A stretch of 64,000 nucleotides of DNA, from contig JALHPO010000001.1 in NCBI GenBank assembly GCA_022842445.1, positions 231,134 through 295,133 on the forward strand, in the 5' to 3' direction. The first letter of the stretch is position 1; each line of letters begins with the position of its first letter. Origin of the DNA: Nitrospira sp. (GTDB lineage Bacteria > Nitrospirota > Nitrospiria > Nitrospirales > Nitrospiraceae). Shown here piece by piece: positions 60,495 to 64,000 of the stretch. The position numbers and the translations under genes were made by a program. Under the pieces are notes generated by a model. It was not told the DNA's origin, ran no database searches, and saw nothing but the letters and a program-made list of their open reading frames with translations.

Positions 60495-61010
60495 TTAATT
60501 GCTCGACACCATTGCCTTGGTCTTGTGATCGATGATCTCGGCCTTTTGAAAGACCAACTCAATGGTATCGGTAACGGGGAGCTGACCGCCTTCAGAGTGC
60601 GACGAAAATGATGCCACCACAGCGCCGGTCAACTTGACCGAATGATCGAGTACCATCACACCCGATTGATCTTGCGTCACGAAATCTATCGTAACCGCGA
60701 GCGGTTCGTTCTTCAGCAGAGCTGAGTAGAACTGGAGCGAAGCAGGGCCCCAGGCTTTTTGAATTCGGATGGGTCTATGCATTGGCTTTCCACTTGTCAT
60801 TCCAGTTTGTGGATCGCGTGGGGATACGACCTCAAAGTCAAAGCTCCGGCCAGCAAACTTGCCCTCCAGCCCCTTCACAAGAAGTTCCCCTTTGAATGGT
60901 CCCTGATTCGCCCCGGTCACTGAGACATAACACTCCGACGCCGCCGAAGCCGACATCGCCGTCACCAGCACCACCATGCATGCCAGCAGCAATACTTTCA
61001 TGCCCATCAT
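60495..61010 (-). CDS. Sec-exported Hcp-like tube protein 2
   Basis: 171 residues. Signal peptide about 1-24 (LLLACMVVLVTAMSASA). ECYVSVTGANQGPFKGELLV then FAGRSFDFEVVSPRD, MHRPIRIQKAWGPASLQFYS, ALLKNEPLAVTIDFVTQDQS, VMVLDHSVKLTGAVVASFSS and TDTIELVFQKAEIIDHKT follow the order of classic TssD/Hcp proteins (HKPLxxxKxxxxASPxLxxAL...). It is unlike Hcp 1 in detail, so two distinct tube-type rings may be exported. Strong AAGGAGG precedes the ATG cluster at 61010-61001. A clear promoter lies just above. Confidence 0.75.
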   Translation of the reverse strand: MMGMKVLLLACMVVLVTAMSASAASECYVSVTGANQGPFKGELLVKGLEGKFAGRSFDFEVVSPRDPQTGMTSGKPMHRPIRIQKAWGPASLQFYSALLKNEPLAVTIDFVTQDQSGVMVLDHSVKLTGAVVASFSSHSEGGQLPVTDTIELVFQKAEIIDHKTKAMVSSN

Positions 61011-61037
61011 TGCCCTCCTTATGAATGAGATGCCCAG

Positions 61038-61066
61038 GTTGTATAGTTGAGTCGAATCAATGTCAA
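61038..61066 (-). promoter_or_regulatory. Promoter of the Hcp 2 / YkgJ / VgrG-like operon
   Basis: On the reverse strand TTGACA (61066-61061), a 17-base spacer, TACAAC (61043-61038). The ATG at 61010 is about 27 bases further on. It would drive genes 60495 down to the VgrG-like gene at 57090. Confidence 0.5.
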
Positions 61067-61349
61067 GAAAGGTTCACGCCATTTCTTCCACGCGATCGGT
61101 AGTGATGGACCACACTAAGGCCAACCACCTTTAGATCGGCTGGCACGCTGGCATCATTTACCCGCTACCGGATGGCAATTCAATCGATTCCTACCGCACT
61201 TCCGGCCTAACATATGGCGGACAATCGAGCAGTGTGAAATTAGCCCCGTCGAATGGGCGCAAGCAGCCTAGGCTCTGCCACTGGCGGACTTCAGCCGAAA
61301 CCGAAAGGAGATATTGTGGGAGGCACCTGGGGTGATGGGCTTTGACGCG

Positions 61350-61865
61350 CTACCGGACTTGCAGTTCGATTTCCCTGGAACTGGTCTCACCCTTCCCGTC
61401 GGAGACCGTGATCCGCACCAGATGGTTTCCAGGGGGAATGTTCGCTTCTTTTACATTGATGCCGGTTTCAGAAAGGTAGGGCTTGACACGATCGGTGATA
61501 TCGATGGCGATGAATTTGACCAATTGAACCTTCACACTCTCCGGGTTCACCGTTGCCGGATTGGGATAAAAACGAACCTGGATTTCAAGCGGACTCTGCT
61601 GAGGGATGTCATCGGCAGGCTTGAGTACATCGATCCGCGGTCCTTTGCTGTTCAGCCCCCGACTTCTAATCAGACTCTCTTCTGGAGCCGGCGCAAACGC
61701 CGCCTCCTCAGACGAAATGAGCCACAGGTCTCCCGCCTCCGCGGGCTGCAGACAAGCCGCCAGCAGCACCCCGCATCCTGCCAACCCGGCCCTTCGGACG
61801 AGCTTCGCCGCCTCCCGTCTCAGACTGATGATTCCCCCCAAGCCGGCCAGCTTACCTCGGCACAT
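61350..61865 (-). CDS. Exported SRG protein with Ig-like beta-sandwich
   Basis: 171 residues. Hydrophobic segment GLAGCGVLLAACLQPAEAGD (27-46) is a signal peptide; CLQ may even form a lipobox-like site. ESLIRSRGLNSKG (64-75) carries the motif. Residues 80-171 form a beta-sandwich: SPLEIQVRFYPNPATVNPES, then VKVQLVKFIAIDITDRVKPY and PPGNHLVRITVSDGKGETSS. The start overlaps the gene upstream (ATG inside its end). It resembles fibronectin/Ig-like adapter domains. Confidence 0.65.
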   Translation of the reverse strand: MCRGKLAGLGGIISLRREAAKLVRRAGLAGCGVLLAACLQPAEAGDLWLISSEEAAFAPAPEESLIRSRGLNSKGPRIDVLKPADDIPQQSPLEIQVRFYPNPATVNPESVKVQLVKFIAIDITDRVKPYLSETGINVKEANIPPGNHLVRITVSDGKGETSSREIELQVR

Positions 61866-62772
61866 AACTCACCATATAATCCGTCCCGTGGAAACCCGCT
61901 TCGAAGATCTGCACCTGCGCAGGACCGGCAGGGTTCACTCCGGCCTGTATCAACAGCTCACCGCGGAGGTAGGGCCAGATGGCTTGATCAAATCGCATGC
62001 GGGTTTGCGGATGGAGGAGCATTTCGCGCAAACCGTTCTCAATCGCCGGTTTGATCTCTTTTAAATAGGCCGCCGTGGCGTTGCAGACATTCACGGGAAA
62101 GAGCATGTCGAAAAAGTACATGCATTTGTCTGGTTCCTTGATTTCCCCCGTCATCACCACGCGCACCGTTTGAAACGTCGGCAACTTGCGCTGATCGATC
62201 GTCGGCATGAAGTACACGTCCACCGTCACTTTTTCCGCCGTCACATCTCCCAGTTTGCTATCCCCATCCGCCGTGTACTCATTGTAATAGGTTTTGAAGA
62301 CCAGAATCGGAATCACGAATTGGAGACGCAATTCCCGTCCTTCCGTCGACACGATCGGGGGATTCGACAAACCGTTCACGTGCAGAAATACGAATTTCCC
62401 ATTCCCCAACTCATGCGAGAACTTTTCCACCGCAATCCGGCCGGCCAGCGAACGTCCCAATTGAAAGTTGGTATCCATAGGGCTGTTCATGTTCCCGAGT
62501 TGAATGAAGGCTCGGGTGGGATCGCCAAGAATCTCGACAAACGGGATGGTTCTGGTCAACGTCCCGGGAGGCCCTGCGGGCGGCGGAGCCTGGGCCGGTT
62601 GCATCGGCATCTGCCCGGAAGGACCCGGTGCCGGAACCGGTTGCGACTGTCGAGGGGGAAACACCTGGGCCGACGCAAGGGCACCGACCGATAGGACGCT
62701 GATGGCGACGACGACACAGCTGAGGGCCCGGCATATTCGAGTCGTGCTCATTCCTACGGCCATGCTACTCAT
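61852..62772 (-). CDS. Secreted hypothetical protein
   Basis: 306 residues (start uncertain: ATG 62772, 62763 or 62751). Signal peptide (VVVAISVLSVGALASAQ) followed by a Pro/Gln-rich stretch (PAPGPSGQMPMQPAQAPPPA). The mature domain (from about 80) is strand-rich with FVEILGDPTRAFIQLGNMNS, ELRLQFVIPILVFKTYYNEY and VTVDVYFMPTIDQRKL. It contains a few cysteines (DKCMYFFDMLFPVNVCNA). It overlaps the end of the DUF4384 gene and the start of the SRG Ig-like gene, so the three form an operon. Function unknown. Confidence 0.6.
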   Translation of the reverse strand: MSSMAVGMSTTRICRALSCVVVAISVLSVGALASAQVFPPRQSQPVPAPGPSGQMPMQPAQAPPPAGPPGTLTRTIPFVEILGDPTRAFIQLGNMNSPMDTNFQLGRSLAGRIAVEKFSHELGNGKFVFLHVNGLSNPPIVSTEGRELRLQFVIPILVFKTYYNEYTADGDSKLGDVTAEKVTVDVYFMPTIDQRKLPTFQTVRVVMTGEIKEPDKCMYFFDMLFPVNVCNATAAYLKEIKPAIENGLREMLLHPQTRMRFDQAIWPYLRGELLIQAGVNPAGPAQVQIFEAGFHGTDYMVSYVPR

Positions 62773-64000
62773 GTTTGAACCAGCGAGTGACGGTCACATC
62801 CTGCCCGGACAGATTCGCGGCATACGACAATGGTGTGACTTGCGCGGCGGTGCCGGTCTCATCTTTGACAGTAATGATGCCACGTGGCTTGACCGATCCG
62901 ACTCCGCGCGGTATCACCGGCGGCTCCTCGACCTTCGCAACAATGGTCGCCGCCGGTCGCGATTCCGCCGCCAGCTGAACCATACTGTCTTCCAGATCTG
63001 CCCGGCGGTTCGCAGCGGCCACCACGTAGAACGTTTCAATCCCTTTCACCTGGTCCAGGGTGAACCAATAGGGGCCTTCGGGAAAGGCGTACTCCTGGTC
63101 TTTCTTGACCGGATTGGCCTGCTGTTTGCCCTTGGGCGGATACACCTGTTCAGCCCACCCGGATCCATCGATCGCAACAATGTAGAGGTAGCAATCGCAA
63201 TTCGTGCGCGCGACGATCTTGAACTTGTCTCCCGCTTCTTTCTTGGACCCGCCATCCTTGAGGATTTCGCCGTCGTTCATGAGAACGACCTCTTTGCCCT
63301 TCGCCGTCTGTTTCTGTCTGATCATCGCCACATCGACGGCAACCGGTTCGGCAGACAGACCTCGCGGATAGACGCCGGCTGCGCCGTATTGCCCTCCATA
63401 CGGTTGTCCTGTTGTCCCATACCCGCCTCCACCATAGGCTTGCTGTTGCTGCTGCGTACCTTGTTGAGCCGGAGTCCCGTATGCGGATTGCGGTTGACCA
63501 TATCCCGTCTGTGGCTGGCCATATGCTGGCTGAGACTGCCCGTACCCTTGACCGGTCCCGGTGCTCCCATAGGGATTGTTTGGATCATACGTCTGCGGCA
63601 TCTGCGCCGGCGTTCCTCCGTATGGTTGAGTCGTCCCATAGGGATTTGTCTGCGCTGTCTGTGGAGCATGGCCTGCGCTCCCATAAGGATTGTTTGGATC
63701 ATACGTCTGCGGCATCTGCGCCGACGTTCCTCCGTATGGTTGAGTCGTCCCGTACGGATTGGCCTGAGCTGCTTGTGGAGCATGACCGGTGCTCCCATAG
63801 GGATTGTTTGGATCATACGTCTGCGGCATCTGCGCCGGCGTTCCTCCGTATGGTTGAGTCGTCCCGTACGGATTGGCCTGAGCTGCTTGTGGAGCATGAC
63901 CGGTGCTCCCATAGGGATTGTTTGGATCATACGTCTGCGGCATCTGCGCCGGCGTTCCTCCGTATGGTTGAGTCGTCCCGTACGGATTGGCCTGAGCTGC
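62765..64000 (-). CDS. DUF4384 protein with tandem repeats, incomplete at the window end
   Basis: About 411 residues are visible; the start lies beyond 64000. The N-terminal part is a 38-residue repeat (QTYDPNNPYGSTG, NPYGTTQPYGGT) present about 3.5 times, then a Gln/Gly/Tyr-rich stretch. GVYPRGLSAEPVAVDVAM begins the DUF4384 domain: FKIVARTNCDCYLYIVAIDG, QVYPPKGKQ, FPEGPYWFTLDQ, IETFYVVAAA. PRG motifs occur as VYPRGL, VIPRGV and VKPRGI. DUF4384 often accompanies caspase-like proteases, and a caspase-like lipoprotein is encoded 22 kb upstream. Export is not proven because the N-terminus is missing. Confidence 0.75.
   Translation of the reverse strand, partial: AAQANPYGTTQPYGGTPAQMPQTYDPNNPYGSTGHAPQAAQANPYGTTQPYGGTPAQMPQTYDPNNPYGSTGHAPQAAQANPYGTTQPYGGTSAQMPQTYDPNNPYGSAGHAPQTAQTNPYGTTQPYGGTPAQMPQTYDPNNPYGSTGTGQGYGQSQPAYGQPQTGYGQPQSAYGTPAQQGTQQQQQAYGGGGYGTTGQPYGGQYGAAGVYPRGLSAEPVAVDVAMIRQKQTAKGKEVVLMNDGEILKDGGSKKEAGDKFKIVARTNCDCYLYIVAIDGSGWAEQVYPPKGKQQANPVKKDQEYAFPEGPYWFTLDQVKGIETFYVVAAANRRADLEDSMVQLAAESRPAATIVAKVEEPPVIPRGVGSVKPRGIITVKDETGTAAQVTPLSYAANLSGQDVTVTRWFKHE
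63592..64000. repeat. 114-bp tandem repeat
   Basis: The unit (38 codons) recurs at about 114-base spacing; matching ATG/CAT sites lie at 63601, 63715, 63829 and 63943. Copies are nearly identical near the window edge and diverge slightly leftward. It continues beyond 64000. Confidence 0.8.

Overview
This window looks like a chromosomal segment from a Gram-negative bacterium of the Nitrospira group (Nitrospirota). This is inferred from fairly high GC, the pairing of thiS/cysM/moeB/thrC/moaD/NIL/JAMM genes, outer-membrane barrel proteins, lipoproteins, and many Sec or Tat signal peptides. No rRNA, tRNA, CRISPR array or intact insertion sequence was found. All calls come from reading the sequence; no database search was run.

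Layout. 1-4.2 kb: partial Ca2+/H+ antiporter, ClpS adaptor, DUF3386 and DUF5069 proteins, and a regulator-like gene with a frameshift near its start. 4.5-14.0 kb: envelope and redox genes (secreted protein, NAD(P)-binding reductase, DsbA-like lipoprotein, di-iron metallo-beta-lactamase-fold protein, HDOD-GAF protein, TPM protein, degenerate nucleotidyltransferase, FAD monooxygenase, PLD-type nuclease). 14.2-16.2 kb: small accessory patch with three copies of an ~85-bp palindromic repeat, an orphan antitoxin next to a toxin stub, and a frameshifted DUF5615 toxin-like gene with its DUF433 partner. 16.4-21.7 kb: sulfur-transfer operon (sulfur carriers, cysteine synthase, two E1-like enzymes, threonine synthase, NIL protein, JAMM protease) whose spacers hold inverted repeats. 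21.8-27.1 kb: AT-richer accessory stretch with cupin, DUF3703, PD40, tiny membrane proteins, DUF4160/DUF2442 and two CxxC proteins. 27.3-35.7 kb: ABC exporter, peptide deformylase, HEAT protein, glgC, and a Ski2-like helicase split into two genes in swapped order. 35.7-41.4 kb: outer-membrane barrel, autotransporter-type protein and a caspase-like lipoprotein.

41.4-64.0 kb is the most unusual part. About 18 genes, nearly all with export signals, are arranged as a rightward block (41.4-56.7 kb) facing a leftward block (57.1-64.0 kb). They encode a Tat-exported phage-tail-tube-like protein, two Sec-exported Hcp-like proteins, a Sec-exported VgrG-like spike, a protein with a PAAR-like (DUF4150-type) motif, a second protein with a gp5-like beta-helical tail, a large phospholipase-C-like protein, a DUF4384 protein, and three paralogous ~575-residue proteins sharing a six-cysteine framework. 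No sheath, ClpV, baseplate or membrane-complex gene of a type VI system is visible. Many of the proteins carry a short [VI]-x-[SP]-R-G-[LIV] motif, often just after the signal peptide. I infer an exported tube/spike assembly that uses contractile-injection parts outside the cytoplasm, possibly matured by cleavage at the Arg-Gly motif; the adjacent caspase-like lipoprotein is a candidate protease. The function is unknown.

Several single-base frameshifts (about 3.48, 15.72 and 41.59 kb) could be real decay or assembly errors.
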